Below, piece after piece: positions 1-9,354 of a DNA stretch of 64,000 nt. The position numbers and the translations under genes are program-made. Origin of the DNA: Bradyrhizobium erythrophlei (lineage in GTDB: Bacteria; Pseudomonadota; Alphaproteobacteria; Rhizobiales; Xanthobacteraceae). The stretch is from the NCBI RefSeq assembly GCF_900142985.1, contig NZ_LT670849.1, positions 4,418,501-4,482,500 of the forward strand. Reading direction: 5' to 3'. The notes below the pieces were generated by a model. The model was not told the origin of the DNA. It worked only from the letters and a program-made list of their open reading frames with translations, and did no database searches. Within the stretch, counting starts at the first letter, position 1. Every line of letters begins with the position of its first letter.

Positions 1-1217
1 CCGGCGCCATAGCCGTCCTCGGTGTACCAGTTGTTGGTGCCGGGCTGCGGGTTCGGGTTTTCGATCGTGTTGATGATGCCGGCGTCGGGGTTCGGGCCGT
101 TCTGGTAGGGCGCGGTGAACACCTGAGTGCCGTTCGGCGGAACGGCCGCGTTGCCGTTGCCGTCCGAGTACCAGAGCATGTCGGCGTGGCCGAACATGAT
201 GTGGTTGGCGCCGGTGCCGCCGTTGACGGACTGGTGGAAGTTGTCGCTCATCGCGTACTTCTGCGACAGGCTCGCGAAGTAGGGTACGTCGCCCTTCTGC
301 ACGTTGTAGAAGCCGAGCGCCGTCGATCCTTCGCCCGTGCTCGCGAAGCCGAAGTTGGTTGGCTGCGCCGCGCCGTTGGTGCCGGCGCCGACGGTTACCT
401 CGACCCAGGCGAACAGGTTGGCGTTGCAGCCCGACGGATTGTCGCGGCTGGCGGCGTTGTGGTTGCAGTTCAGCTGCTGCCACATCTGATAGAAACGATG
501 CACCGGGCTGGCCGAATAGGAGTCATAGGGCAACGCGGCGCCGTTGGTGAGCTGGAAGGGACCCGCCGGCAGGGCATTCACGTTGGTGATGCGCGCATCC
601 GGCGTACCCTTTTGCAGGCTCGGGTCGGTCGACTGATAGCTGCCGGTCAGCAGGAACTGATAGTAGTCGGGCGCCAGACCGCTTTCGGTTTGCTGGGCCA
701 GCGACAGCGTGACCAGGCACTGAGCGAAGCTGTGGTCGCCGCAGGTCTTGGGGCCGCCGACGATCGGGGGAGGCAACTGGTCGTTCGGGAAGTTCTGCTG
801 CGGAGGGCTCAGCAGGAAAGCGTCGGCCGGACCCGCGTCACTCGCAGCCGCCTGATGCGCCTTCTCGAAGTTGGGGCCGGGGATCGCGTTCTTGTTGCTA
901 TCCAGCTTGATGATGCCCTTGGAGAGGAGATTGTCGACGCTCTCGCCGTGCTTGTTCGGCACATAGGTGGCGTACACGTGGTCGAAGCTGCGGTTTTCAC
1001 CGATGATGACGATCACATGCTTGATCGGCGTCCTGGGTTCGTGTCCGTCGCCGCCGCCCGGAAAGCCGATCGGGAAGGGGAAGCCGGGGGGAAAACCGGG
1101 GAAGCCCGGGAAGAGGGGTTCGGCCAGCACGGGCGTGGCGATGAACTGGCCCAGCGCCAGCGCGCTGAGGGTGAGGCGGCAACTTTGCAGCCAACGTGAC
1201 TTTTGCTTGTCGCGCAT
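1..1217 (-). CDS. secreted phosphoesterase, phospholipase C / acid phosphatase type (3' end outside window)
   Basis: The visible part is about 405 residues and runs off the left edge, so the C-terminus is missing. Residues 1-32 look like a signal peptide ending in VLA, so the enzyme is probably exported. A short Gly/Pro/Phe-rich stretch (about 38-56) follows. The motif HVIVIIGENRSFDH (about 67-80) is the hallmark start of the phosphoesterase family of phospholipase C and acid phosphatases, where the Asn/Ser region sits at the metal site. Its ATG overlaps the stop of the upstream multicopper oxidase (TAATG), which points to translational coupling, and GGAGAG precedes it. The substrate (phospholipid or phosphomonoester) cannot be told from sequence. 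Confidence 0.85.
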   Translation of the reverse strand, partial: MRDKQKSRWLQSCRLTLSALALGQFIATPVLAEPLFPGFPGFPPGFPFPIGFPGGGDGHEPRTPIKHVIVIIGENRSFDHVYATYVPNKHGESVDNLLSKGIIKLDSNKNAIPGPNFEKAHQAAASDAGPADAFLLSPPQQNFPNDQLPPPIVGGPKTCGDHSFAQCLVTLSLAQQTESGLAPDYYQFLLTGSYQSTDPSLQKGTPDARITNVNALPAGPFQLTNGAALPYDSYSASPVHRFYQMWQQLNCNHNAASRDNPSGCNANLFAWVEVTVGAGTNGAAQPTNFGFASTGEGSTALGFYNVQKGDVPYFASLSQKYAMSDNFHQSVNGGTGANHIMFGHADMLWYSDGNGNAAVPPNGTQVFTAPYQNGPNPDAGIINTIENPNPQPGTNNWYTEDGYGA

Positions 1218-3031
1218 TAAAGCTCTCCTTTGTTCTGCTGATGGGTCGGCGTCGTTGAAGTCACAGTGCTCCTCGGCACGACCTTGATCCGTCCCATCAT
1301 GCCGCCGTCCTCGTGCTCGAGGACGTGGCAGTGGTAGACAAAGGTGCCGACGATGTTGGGATCGCGAAAATCCATGCGTAGCCGCACGCTGGGATAGGCC
1401 AGCATCCGGCTTTTGTAGTAGGGGACGTTCACGGTATCGCGCAGGAACGGTTCGTTGACGGCGATGCCGGACCAGTCGCGCAGCTGGAAGTGAAGCTGAT
1501 GAATGTGGAAATCATGCAGCTCCATCGAGCGGTTCTCGATGATCCAGTCTTCGACGTCGCCCTGCCTGACGACGATATCCGCTGTGTCCGAATGCGGATC
1601 GAACGGCTTCGGATCTTCGCCGTCGGTAGTCAGAAAAAACTTGGTGGGACTATTGGGATCGTTCGCGTTCTCCTGTTTCTCGGAAAAGAAAAGTTTTCTG
1701 ACGCGCACCGGCGCGGTGTCGCCGACCCACGGCCGCTGCGGCTTCGGCAACGGCTCGGCGTGCACCGGCAGCGCGGATTGCGGCTCGCTCGCGTCGGCAT
1801 TGGCCGTGATCGCCAGCAGCGCGCGGTTGGGATCGTTCTCGCCGGCCGGCCCGGTGTCGACAGCACGCGTCACCAGGAGGGCGCCCGAGCCGGCCGGCGG
1901 TCCTTCAACGACGAATTCGGCGCGCGAGCCCGGCGGCACGCCGACATGGTCAACCCATTGCACCGGCTGTGACGGGCTGCCCTGGAATTGCAGCGGCACG
2001 CCGTCGAGGCCGACGACGCCGATCTTCTGCGGCGCGCGGCGCACCAGCAGAGCCAGGTTGAGATAGGTGATGGCGGAGGCGTTCAGCACGCGCCAGAGCT
2101 GCCGCTCGCCCGGCTTCATCGACAGCTGCGCCGGCGGATAGTTCGGATAGGGCACGGCGACGAAATTGACCGACAGATCCTTCGACGGCTTGCCGAAACC
2201 GGTGCCGGAGTTGACCGCGTCGCCGTCGCTGTCGAGCTGGCTTTTCGACATCGCGGGCGGCTCGAACTTCGACGGCGGCGCGTCGGGGTTGAGGAGATCC
2301 TGGTCGCGAATGACGATCAGGCGCTCGGGCAGGCCCGCCAGATCGGGGTTGGCGCGCTCGATGCCTTCGATGATCAGCGCGCCGGAAGCACCTCCCAGCA
2401 CCTGCGTCTTGCTGAAACCGTGAAGGTGCGGGTGATACCAGTAGAGGCCGGGCGCCGCGTCATCTCCGATGCGCAGGCGATAGTCGAACGGCATGTCGTC
2501 CGGCTGAATCGAGGTTTTCAGCACGTCGTCCTGGTGACACACCGGCGGCACGGTGAGGCCGTGGAAATGCAGATTGGTCGAAACCGGCGTCATCGCGCCG
2601 CTTTCGCACGCATCAAGCTTCTTTTTTGCCGTGCAGATCGGCGCGCCGGCGAACGCCTGATCGATCGCGGGCGTGCCCGTATCGGGATCGGCAAGATCGT
2701 TCTTGAAATGAATGACGAGTTCGTCGCCTGGCTTCACGCGCAAGGTCGGCGACGGCTTGCCGTCCGGCGTCAGGTAGCAGTAGCGCGTGGTTCCGTCGGC
2801 AAGCTTTTGATCGAGAATGCGCAAATCCGTCTCGAGCACGCCATCATGGCTGCGCAATTCGGCTGGCTCTGCGATCGCGCTTCCGGGTTTGGGCCGGCTA
2901 CACGCATCCTGTGGCGGCGGCAGCGGCGCGTTTTGCGGACCTGTGGCGCCGAGCAACGACGTCAGGCTGCTTGCGGCGAGCCCGAGGCAAGCCGCGGCGG
3001 CAGCACAGGAAATCGGGAGGAGTCGCCGCAC
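1217..3031 (-). CDS. multicopper oxidase
   Basis: A 604-residue periplasmic or exported multicopper oxidase. It has a hydrophobic N-terminal signal (about 1-30). All four copper-ligand clusters are visible: HFHG (about 155), HPHLHG (about 200), HDFHIHQLHF (about 510) and HCHVLEHEDGGMM near the C-terminus. The last one holds the Cys-His T1/T3 ligands and an axial Met. Such enzymes oxidise phenols, metals or other donors and reduce O2 to water. The start is GTG; the ribosome site is weak. It is the first gene of a two-gene unit with the downstream phosphoesterase, whose start overlaps its stop. The donor substrate is unknown. The domain order fits a laccase/CueO-like or bilirubin-oxidase-like three-domain protein. 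Confidence 0.93.
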   Translation of the reverse strand: MRRLLPISCAAAAACLGLAASSLTSLLGATGPQNAPLPPPQDACSRPKPGSAIAEPAELRSHDGVLETDLRILDQKLADGTTRYCYLTPDGKPSPTLRVKPGDELVIHFKNDLADPDTGTPAIDQAFAGAPICTAKKKLDACESGAMTPVSTNLHFHGLTVPPVCHQDDVLKTSIQPDDMPFDYRLRIGDDAAPGLYWYHPHLHGFSKTQVLGGASGALIIEGIERANPDLAGLPERLIVIRDQDLLNPDAPPSKFEPPAMSKSQLDSDGDAVNSGTGFGKPSKDLSVNFVAVPYPNYPPAQLSMKPGERQLWRVLNASAITYLNLALLVRRAPQKIGVVGLDGVPLQFQGSPSQPVQWVDHVGVPPGSRAEFVVEGPPAGSGALLVTRAVDTGPAGENDPNRALLAITANADASEPQSALPVHAEPLPKPQRPWVGDTAPVRVRKLFFSEKQENANDPNSPTKFFLTTDGEDPKPFDPHSDTADIVVRQGDVEDWIIENRSMELHDFHIHQLHFQLRDWSGIAVNEPFLRDTVNVPYYKSRMLAYPSVRLRMDFRDPNIVGTFVYHCHVLEHEDGGMMGRIKVVPRSTVTSTTPTHQQNKGEL

Positions 3032-3379
3032 ACCGCACCTGCCAATACGGTGCCGTCGGCTGCGCCGAGGCCAAACTTGGCTCGATCCAGCACGTTGCGA
3101 CCGTCACAGAAATTTCTGTTCAACGAGGGAAATGTTGAAGGACCTGCAACCTAGCGACGCGGTGTTGCGGGAATCTGGCAGGTTTCTAACACGCAAATGA
3201 CAGTTGTTTGCGGCGCAACGACGCAAGCCGTGCATGCGGCGGCTTAAAGTGTTGACCGATCAACTGGATGGATCGTGAGATAGTGAGACGTGTTCGCGGG
3301 CCATGTTTGCCACGCAGACACGTATGTTATCGAACGCACGATTTATCTCTCGAGCAAGTTCCGATCGGCGGGACCGCAC
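3032..3379. other. 348-bp intergenic region upstream of the multicopper oxidase
   Basis: No convincing gene on either strand. It must hold the promoter of the multicopper oxidase unit (minus strand) and the 3' region of the flavin reductase gene. I see no strong terminator hairpin with a T-run and no obvious operator. Confidence 0.5.
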
Positions 3380-3901
3380 CTAAGCACGTTGAAAGCCGCC
3401 ATATGAGCCCTTGTGGAAGATCAGCGGGCTGCAACTGCTTTCTTCACCTGACAGCACGTGGCCAAGAACAATGTCGTGGTCGCCCGCTTTGTGGATGGCT
3501 GCGATCTTGCAACAGAGCTTGGCTGCCGCGCCGCGCAACAACGGCAAGCCATCGGCGCTGAAAGTGACGGCAAGATTTTCGAACCGGTTTCCTCTGGCCG
3601 TGAAGCGGGCGGATATGTCGGACTGATGCTGGCCGAGAACGTTCACCGAGAAATAGCCGCGGTTTCGAATTGCCGTCCCGGTCGCGCTGCCTTCGCCGGT
3701 GCAGAACAACAGCATGCAGGGCGAAAGCGACACGGACGTCAGCGAGTTGACCGTCGCGCCGAACAACTCGCCGTTCCATTCGGTTGCAACGACGGCGACG
3801 CCGGTCGCAAACGCTCCCATGACCGAACGGAAGCGCTTGGGATCGATCGCGGCGCCGTGCAGCGGACTCGATGGCGAAGGCGATGAAATATGCTCGTTCA
3901 T
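3380..3901 (-). CDS. flavin reductase family protein (HpaC-like)
   Basis: A 173-residue FMN/FAD:NAD(P)H reductase-domain protein. The family core is visible: RFRSVMGAFATGVAVVAT at the start of the fold, then GATVNSLTSVSLSP, SVNVLG and a C-terminal HKGSYGGF. It would supply reduced flavin to the HpaB-like oxygenase, whose gene lies 47 bp upstream in the same orientation. The start chosen is the ATG of MNEHISSP, with AGGA 11 nt upstream; the reading frame is open further upstream but overlaps the oxygenase gene in a different frame. The two-component arrangement is a family inference from gene order. Confidence 0.88.
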   Translation of the reverse strand: MNEHISSPSPSSPLHGAAIDPKRFRSVMGAFATGVAVVATEWNGELFGATVNSLTSVSLSPCMLLFCTGEGSATGTAIRNRGYFSVNVLGQHQSDISARFTARGNRFENLAVTFSADGLPLLRGAAAKLCCKIAAIHKAGDHDIVLGHVLSGEESSCSPLIFHKGSYGGFQRA

Positions 3902-3948
3902 GTCATCGTGGTTCCTCAAGTCCATCGACGAGCCGTGGCGGCGGCCGT

Positions 3949-5538
3949 CTATTTCCGCATCATGTGATAGCTGAGTTCGCCGGGGTCGGTGAGATCGGGC
4001 ACCTTCCAGCCGTCGAGATCGTATTCGGCCATGCAGTCCTCGGCAAAACCCTTGAAGCGATCGGCATTGCCGGAGGCCTGGGCGCCGAACAGGCAGTAGC
4101 GGCGGATTTCCTCGGTAGAACCGCCATAGTTGATCTCGTAGAGCTCGTGCCGTCCACCGAACTCGCTGCCGATGCAATCCCACAGCAGCTTGAGCAGTTT
4201 GACGCGCTCCTCGGCCTTGTAGCCGTTGGAGCCGCGCAAGTACCGATCGAGGTAGGGGCGGATCTCGCCGTTCTTGAAGTCGCTGGAATGGCTGTTGAGA
4301 TAGATCAGACCGGAGGCGACCGTCTGCTCGATCAGATATTTCACCTTGGTGTAGGCCATGGTGGCGATGATCTGATAGGCGTTGCCGGGATCCATGTTGG
4401 GCAGCAGATAGTCGCCGATCCAGGGTTTGGGATCGCGGACCATGGCGTCCGACAGGCTCCAGAACAGGTTACGCCAGGCGATGACTTCGCCGACATTGGC
4501 CTGCACGCCGCGATAGTCCTTGGTGCCGGCAGCTTCCGTCGCCTTCAACAGGAGCCCGCTGATGAAGTCGAGCTTCACGGCAAGCCGCGTGCACCCATGC
4601 ACGACGAAACGCGGCAGGAATCCGGTGCGCGGAAAGAAGTTGTTCGCCTTCTCGATGTCGCCATAGACGAAGACGTTTTCCCAAGGCACCAGGACCTTGT
4701 CCATGATGAAGACGGCGTCGTTCTCATCGAGCCGGCTCGAGATCGGATAGTCGAACGGACTTCCCATCACGCTCGCGCTCATCTCATAGGACGTGCGGCA
4801 GATGAACTTCACGCCGGGCGCATTGGTCGGCACCATGAACACGGCCGCGAACTTCTTGTCCTGAAGCGGAATCAGTCCGTGGTGCGCCACGAACGTATAG
4901 TTCGTCAGCACCGAGCCGGTCGCGACCACCTTGGCGCCCGACACGATGAGACCGGCGTCGGTCTCCTTCTCGACATGACAGCAGACGTCGGCAACCTCGT
5001 TCGGCGGGCGATCGCGATCGACCGGCGGATGAATGATGGCGTGATTGATGAAGGGGACGCGTTCCTGGCTGAACTTGTACCAGCGTTTTGCGTTCTCCTG
5101 GTACGGGTCGTAGAAGTCGGCGTTCGCACCCAACGTGGCGAGGAAAGCGGCCTTGTAGTCCGGCGCCCGCCCCATCCAGCCATAGGTGATCTTGGCCCAT
5201 TCGGCGATGGCGTTGCGGCCCTGGATCATCTCGTCCATGGTTTTCGGCGCCTTGAAGAAGGCGTGGGTCATGCCACCATTGCCGGTATCGGTCGGCAGCA
5301 GGAGCTTGTCCTTGCGCTTGTCGTCATGCAGCGCGTCGTAGAGGCGGGCCACCATCCGCGCGGTGTTGCGGAAGGCCGGGTGCGTGGTGACGTCCTTGAC
5401 CCGTTCGCCGTAAATGTAGACGGCGCGGTCGTCGCGCAGCGATTCCAGATATTCCGCCCCCGTCTGTGGGCGCGTGACTTTGACGTTGCCGGTGTGTTCG
5501 GGCGGAATTGCCGATGCCGTCTGCGCCTTGCTTGCCAT
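3949..5538 (-). CDS. 4-hydroxyphenylacetate 3-hydroxylase family monooxygenase (HpaB-like oxygenase)
   Basis: A 529-residue flavin-dependent oxygenase of the HpaB family. Family landmarks are [16 protein letters not shown] near the N-terminus, [33 protein letters not shown] and [11 protein letters not shown]. It hydroxylates an aromatic or heteroaromatic ring using reduced flavin from the partner reductase. The exact substrate is not readable: relatives act on 4-hydroxyphenylacetate, phenols, chlorophenols or pyrrole-2-carboxylate. The start is the ATG of MASKAQTA with GGGGAG upstream; a longer in-frame start would run through the operator. A perfect palindrome at 5556-5574 lies 18 bp upstream of the start, so the neighbouring IclR protein probably controls it. 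Confidence 0.9.
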   Translation of the reverse strand: MASKAQTASAIPPEHTGNVKVTRPQTGAEYLESLRDDRAVYIYGERVKDVTTHPAFRNTARMVARLYDALHDDKRKDKLLLPTDTGNGGMTHAFFKAPKTMDEMIQGRNAIAEWAKITYGWMGRAPDYKAAFLATLGANADFYDPYQENAKRWYKFSQERVPFINHAIIHPPVDRDRPPNEVADVCCHVEKETDAGLIVSGAKVVATGSVLTNYTFVAHHGLIPLQDKKFAAVFMVPTNAPGVKFICRTSYEMSASVMGSPFDYPISSRLDENDAVFIMDKVLVPWENVFVYGDIEKANNFFPRTGFLPRFVVHGCTRLAVKLDFISGLLLKATEAAGTKDYRGVQANVGEVIAWRNLFWSLSDAMVRDPKPWIGDYLLPNMDPGNAYQIIATMAYTKVKYLIEQTVASGLIYLNSHSSDFKNGEIRPYLDRYLRGSNGYKAEERVKLLKLLWDCIGSEFGGRHELYEINYGGSTEEIRRYCLFGAQASGNADRFKGFAEDCMAEYDLDGWKVPDLTDPGELSYHMMRK

Positions 5539-5555
5539 CGCGTCGTCTCCCCTGG

Positions 5556-5574
5556 TTGTTCGATTATCGAACAA
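5556..5574. promoter_or_regulatory. palindromic operator, probable IclR-protein binding site (copy 1)
   Basis: Perfect 8-bp inverted repeat TTGTTCGA-TTA-TCGAACAA just upstream of the HpaB-like oxygenase. The core GTTCGA-N3-TCGAAC is repeated exactly at 6505-6519 on the other side of the IclR gene. A weaker half-site (CCGAAC, 5586-5591) lies about two helical turns away. The match of both sites to each other is seen directly; binding by the IclR protein is inferred. Confidence 0.7.
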
Positions 5575-5653
5575 GTGTCCGTATTCCGAACTTGGTGAGA
5601 CGATACGGCCGCCCGTGCCGGTTGGCAAGAGACGGCAAGGCCGACCGCGAAGA

Positions 5654-6466
5654 TCAGACGGTCATCGAGGAGACCTGGTCGGCGATCCGGTTGAGCTCGG
5701 GGAGGAAGTGCTCGCGCATCTCGTTGCGCGTGGTGCGGGTCGAGTGCGTCGACAGATTGATGGCGCCGACCGCCTGGCCGCTGCGGTCAAGAACCGGAAC
5801 AGCCAGCGCGCGCAGGCCCCGCTCCAGCTCTTCGTCGATGATCGAGAACCGCTGGGCGCGATCGGCGCGGATGCGGTCGAACAGGGCCTGCGGGTCGGTG
5901 ATGGTCTGTGGTGTGTAGGCGTCGATGCGGTGCGACCGCAGCCGTCGCCAGATCTCGGCCTCATCGAGGTAGCCGAACAGCACGCGCCCGAGCGCGGTGT
6001 GCAGAGCGGGCAGGCGGCTGCCGACCGACAGCGCCGCTGACATGATCCTGCGCGCCGGCACGCGCGCGACATAGACGATGTCGTTGCCTTGCAGGATCGC
6101 GGCCGAACAGGATTCGCCGAGCCGTTCGCTCAGTTCGCGCATCAAGGGCAGTGCGCGATCGATCCAGCTCTGCGTCGACAGATAGGCAAAGCCGAGATCG
6201 AGAATCCGCGGCGAGAGCGAAAAGCTGCGTCCATCCTGCTCGACGTAACCGAGCTGGGCGAGGGTGCGCAGGACGCGGCGCGCCGTGGCCCGCGACAGGT
6301 CGGCCACCTGGGCTGCTTCCGACAGGGTCATGGTCGGCCTTTGCTTGCCGAACGCGCCAAGCACCGCGAGGCCCTTGGCAAGCGTCGTCATGAACTCCTT
6401 GTCGTCCTGGGGGGCGCCTTTACGTCGTTGCGGAGGTTGTGCCACCACGCGGCCTGTTGACTCCAT
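5654..6466 (-). CDS. IclR family transcriptional regulator
   Basis: A 270-residue regulator of the PcaR/PobR/PcaU branch of the IclR family. The N-terminal winged helix (about 28-85) carries [21 protein letters not shown], followed by a long GAF-like effector domain that binds aromatic acids in related proteins. It sits between the oxygenase/reductase pair (same strand) and the divergent ABC importer. Both flanking promoter regions hold the same GTTCGA-N3-TCGAAC palindrome, which argues for control of both units and of itself. The effector is unknown. An internal ATG (MTTLAKGL, about residue 26) is a possible alternative start. Confidence 0.92.
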   Translation of the reverse strand: MESTGRVVAQPPQRRKGAPQDDKEFMTTLAKGLAVLGAFGKQRPTMTLSEAAQVADLSRATARRVLRTLAQLGYVEQDGRSFSLSPRILDLGFAYLSTQSWIDRALPLMRELSERLGESCSAAILQGNDIVYVARVPARRIMSAALSVGSRLPALHTALGRVLFGYLDEAEIWRRLRSHRIDAYTPQTITDPQALFDRIRADRAQRFSIIDEELERGLRALAVPVLDRSGQAVGAINLSTHSTRTTRNEMREHFLPELNRIADQVSSMTV

Positions 6467-6502
6467 TTGGTCTCTGGCGGAGACTGGTCGACATACGAAC
6501 GA

Positions 6503-6520
6503 TTGTTCGAATATCGAACG
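6503..6520. promoter_or_regulatory. palindromic operator, probable IclR-protein binding site (copy 2)
   Basis: GTTCGA-ATA-TCGAAC at 6505-6519 is a perfect 6-bp inverted repeat. It lies in the 116-bp divergent region between the IclR gene and the ABC importer operon. It is the same core as at 5558-5572. An overlapping CGAAC-GATT-GTTCG repeat starts at 6496. Confidence 0.7.
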
Positions 6521-6582
6521 CCGGCCCGTGTGTCAATCGACCACGATGAGAATCCGGCGCATCCAGAGGGGAGGACGCGCAG

Positions 6583-7911
6583 ATGACCTGCCACAATACC
6601 AGCTCGACTCATCGTTCCGCGATCGACCGCCGCAAGCTGCTGAAATACTCGGCCGCCTCGGGCGTCGTACTTTCCGCCGGTCTGAAATCTCCCGCCATCG
6701 CGCAGGTACGGCCCATCAAGCTGGGCTATGTCTCGCCGCTCACCGGGCCGCTTGCCGCCTTTGCCGAGGCCGACAACTTCATCCTCGCCAATTTCAAGGA
6801 AGCGACCAAAGCCGGCATCAAGGTCGGCAACGCCACCGTGCCGGTCGAGGTCGTCGTCAAGGACAGCCAGTCGAATCCGAACCGCGCCGCCGAAGTCGCC
6901 AAGGATCTGATCGTCCAGGACAAGATCGATCTGATGCTGGTGGCCTCGACGCCCGAGACGACCAATCCGGTTTCCACCCAATGCGAGATCGAGGAGGTGC
7001 CGTGCATCTCCACCATGGCGCCGTGGCAGCCGTGGTTCATCGGCCGTCAGGCCAATCCTGCCGGCGGACCGCCGGCCTGGAAAGGCTTCAACCATACCTA
7101 TCACTTCTTCTGGGGCCTGGAGGACGTCATCGCCGTCTTCACCAACATGTGGGCCCAGGTCGAAACCAACAAATCGGTCGGCGCGCTGTTTCCGAACGAC
7201 GGCGACGGCAATGCCTGGGGCGACAAGGTCGTCGGCTTCCCGCCGGTGCTCAACAAAGGTGGCTACAAGCTCACCGATCCCGGCCGCTATCAGAACCTCA
7301 CCGACAATTTCTCGGCGCAGATCGGCGCGTTCAAGTCGGCCAATTGCGAGATCATCACCGGCGTGGTGCTGCCGCCGGATTTTACCACGTTCTGGAAGCA
7401 GGCATTGCAGCAAGGCTTCAAGCCGAAGGTCGCGTCGATCGGCAAGGCGATCCTGTTTCCGGTCGCCGTCGAGGCGCTCGGCAAGGACGGCCATAATCTG
7501 TCGTCGGAAGTCTGGTGGACGCCGAACCATCCGTTCAAGTCGTCGCTGACGGGAATGAGCGCGAAGGATCTCGCCGCCGGCTATGAGGCCGCGACCAAGA
7601 AACAGTGGACGCAACCGATCGGTTTCGTGCACGCGCTGTTTGAACTGGCTGTCGATGTGCTCAAGCGCACGCCGGACCGCGACAGCAAGGCGATCACGGC
7701 GACCATTGCATCCACCAATCTCGATACCGTCGTCGGCAAGGTGCAGTGGAACGGCGCGAATCTGCCGCCGTTTGCCGCCAAGAACGTCAGCAAGACGCCG
7801 CTGGTCGGCGGCCAGTGGCGTTACAAGGACGGCAAATACGATATCGTCATCACGGACAACAAAACCGCGCCGACGATTCCCGTCGGTGGCAAAATGGAAG
7901 CGATCGCGTAG
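6583..7911 (+). CDS. ABC transporter substrate-binding protein, branched-chain amino acid (LivK) type
   Basis: A 442-residue periplasmic binding protein. A twin-arginine-like signal RRKLLKYSAASG (16-27) ends near AIAQ (about 41). The type I fold start IKLGYVSPLTGPLAAFAEAD is typical of the LivK/aromatic-acid group. A strong ribosome site GGGGAGGA lies upstream. It heads a five-gene importer operon with two ATPases and two permeases in tight order. Next to a ring hydroxylase and an IclR regulator, uptake of an aromatic acid is more likely than of an amino acid, but this is inference from context. Confidence 0.9.
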   Translation: MTCHNTSSTHRSAIDRRKLLKYSAASGVVLSAGLKSPAIAQVRPIKLGYVSPLTGPLAAFAEADNFILANFKEATKAGIKVGNATVPVEVVVKDSQSNPNRAAEVAKDLIVQDKIDLMLVASTPETTNPVSTQCEIEEVPCISTMAPWQPWFIGRQANPAGGPPAWKGFNHTYHFFWGLEDVIAVFTNMWAQVETNKSVGALFPNDGDGNAWGDKVVGFPPVLNKGGYKLTDPGRYQNLTDNFSAQIGAFKSANCEIITGVVLPPDFTTFWKQALQQGFKPKVASIGKAILFPVAVEALGKDGHNLSSEVWWTPNHPFKSSLTGMSAKDLAAGYEAATKKQWTQPIGFVHALFELAVDVLKRTPDRDSKAITATIASTNLDTVVGKVQWNGANLPPFAAKNVSKTPLVGGQWRYKDGKYDIVITDNKTAPTIPVGGKMEAIA

Positions 7912-7931
7912 GCGCTGGCCGTTGACGTTGC

Positions 7932-8648
7932 ATGCTGCTGGATGTTGCCGGTTTGAAGAAAAGCTTCGGCTCGATCGTGGTCGCAGACGACCTCGATCTT
8001 GCGGTCGCCGCCCATGAGGCCGTCGGCATCATCGGGCCGAACGGTGCGGGCAAGACCTCGCTGTTCAATCTGATCACCGGCGACCTCGCGCAGGATGCCG
8101 GCGCCATCCACTTCGACGGCCGCGACCTCGCGAACGAACAACCGCAGCGCCGTTGCCGGGCAGGTCTCGGCCGTACCCGCGAGATTCCGCAGCCGTTCGA
8201 AAAGCTCACGGTGTTCGAAAATCTTCTGGTCGGCGCCGTCCATGGCCGCCACAAGACGGAGCGCGAGGCGGCGCAGTCCTGCGGCGAAATCCTCGAGCAA
8301 CTCGACCTGTTGAAGCGCGCCAATATGCTGGCCGGCTCCCTGACCCTGCTCGAACGCAAGCGGCTGGAAATGGCGCGGGCGCTGGCGACGTCACCAAAAC
8401 TTCTGCTGCTCGATGAAATCGCCGGCGGCTTGACCGAAGGCGAATGCGCCGAACTCGTGGCCACCATTCGCGCGATCCGCGGAACCGGTGTTGCGATTCT
8501 CTGGATCGAACATGTCGTGCATGCGCTGTTTGCCGTGATCGATCGCCTGGTCGTTCTCAATTTCGGACGCAAGATCGCGGAAGGGGCGCCGAAGGAAGTC
8601 ATGCAGCGGAGTGAGGTGCACCAGATCTATATCGGCATCGAGGCGTGA
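7932..8648 (+). CDS. ABC transporter ATP-binding protein, LivG-like
   Basis: A 238-residue ATPase. Walker A is GPNGAGKTS (35-43) and Walker B is LLLLDEIAGGLT. The signature loop is the degenerate LTLLERKRLEMARAL form found in part of the LivG group. It starts 20 bp after the binding-protein gene and is followed after 3 bp by the second ATPase. It energises the importer with its partner. Confidence 0.93.
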   Translation: MLLDVAGLKKSFGSIVVADDLDLAVAAHEAVGIIGPNGAGKTSLFNLITGDLAQDAGAIHFDGRDLANEQPQRRCRAGLGRTREIPQPFEKLTVFENLLVGAVHGRHKTEREAAQSCGEILEQLDLLKRANMLAGSLTLLERKRLEMARALATSPKLLLLDEIAGGLTEGECAELVATIRAIRGTGVAILWIEHVVHALFAVIDRLVVLNFGRKIAEGAPKEVMQRSEVHQIYIGIEA

Positions 8649-8651
8649 CGC

Positions 8652-9353
8652 ATGGCGTTGCTTGAGACCCGCAACCTCACGTCGTTCTATGGCGACTTCC
8701 AGGCGCTCTATGGCATCGATACGACGCTGGAGCGCGGCGAGACCGTCGCCATCATCGGCGCCAACGGTGCGGGCAAGTCGACCTTCCTGAAAGCGATCGC
8801 CGGACTCATTCGGGGGCCGGCCGACAGTGTCATTCTCGACGGACAGCCGATCGGCGACCGGATCGCGGCCGATATCGTCAAACTCGGCGTCGCACTCGTG
8901 CCCGAAGGGCGGCGGCTTTTTCCGTCGCTGACGGTCGAAGAAAATCTGTTGATCGGCAATTATGGCCGCAAGGCCAGGGGACCATGGACACTCGATCGGG
9001 TCTATGCGCTGTTTCCGGTTCTGAAGGAACGCCGTCACTCGGCAACGACAACGCTGTCAGGTGGGCAGCAGCAAATGGCCGCGATCGGTCGCGCCTTGAT
9101 GTCCAACCCCCGCATTCTGCTGTGCGACGAAATCAGCCTCGGCCTTGCGCCGATCGTCATCGCCGGCATTTACGGTGCGATGCCACAGATCAAGGCGGCC
9201 GGCGCCAGCGTTGTGCTGGTCGAGCAGGACATCGTCCAGGCCATGAAGGTCGCCGATCGGGTCTACTGCTTCCAGGAGGGCCGGCTGTCGCTCACCGGCC
9301 GTCCGCGCGACCTGACGCGCGAGCAGATTCACCGCGCGTATTTTGGTTCATGA
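8652..9353 (+). CDS. ABC transporter ATP-binding protein, LivF-like
   Basis: A 233-residue ATPase with Walker A GANGAGKST, signature LSGGQQQMAAIGRAL and Walker B ILLCDEISLGLAP. It forms the nucleotide-binding pair with the preceding LivG-like protein. Its TGA is separated by one base from the ATG of the next permease, so the operon is closely coupled. Confidence 0.93.
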   Translation: MALLETRNLTSFYGDFQALYGIDTTLERGETVAIIGANGAGKSTFLKAIAGLIRGPADSVILDGQPIGDRIAADIVKLGVALVPEGRRLFPSLTVEENLLIGNYGRKARGPWTLDRVYALFPVLKERRHSATTTLSGGQQQMAAIGRALMSNPRILLCDEISLGLAPIVIAGIYGAMPQIKAAGASVVLVEQDIVQAMKVADRVYCFQEGRLSLTGRPRDLTREQIHRAYFGS

Positions 9354-9354
9354 A

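Noticed and set aside
3871..5598. Long open frame antisense to the HpaB-like gene (575 codons, + strand)
   Set aside because: It mirrors the codon periodicity of a well-supported minus-strand gene and has no family-like sequence. Similar antisense frames at 42156-43787, 46277-48262 and 61514-63121 were rejected for the same reason.
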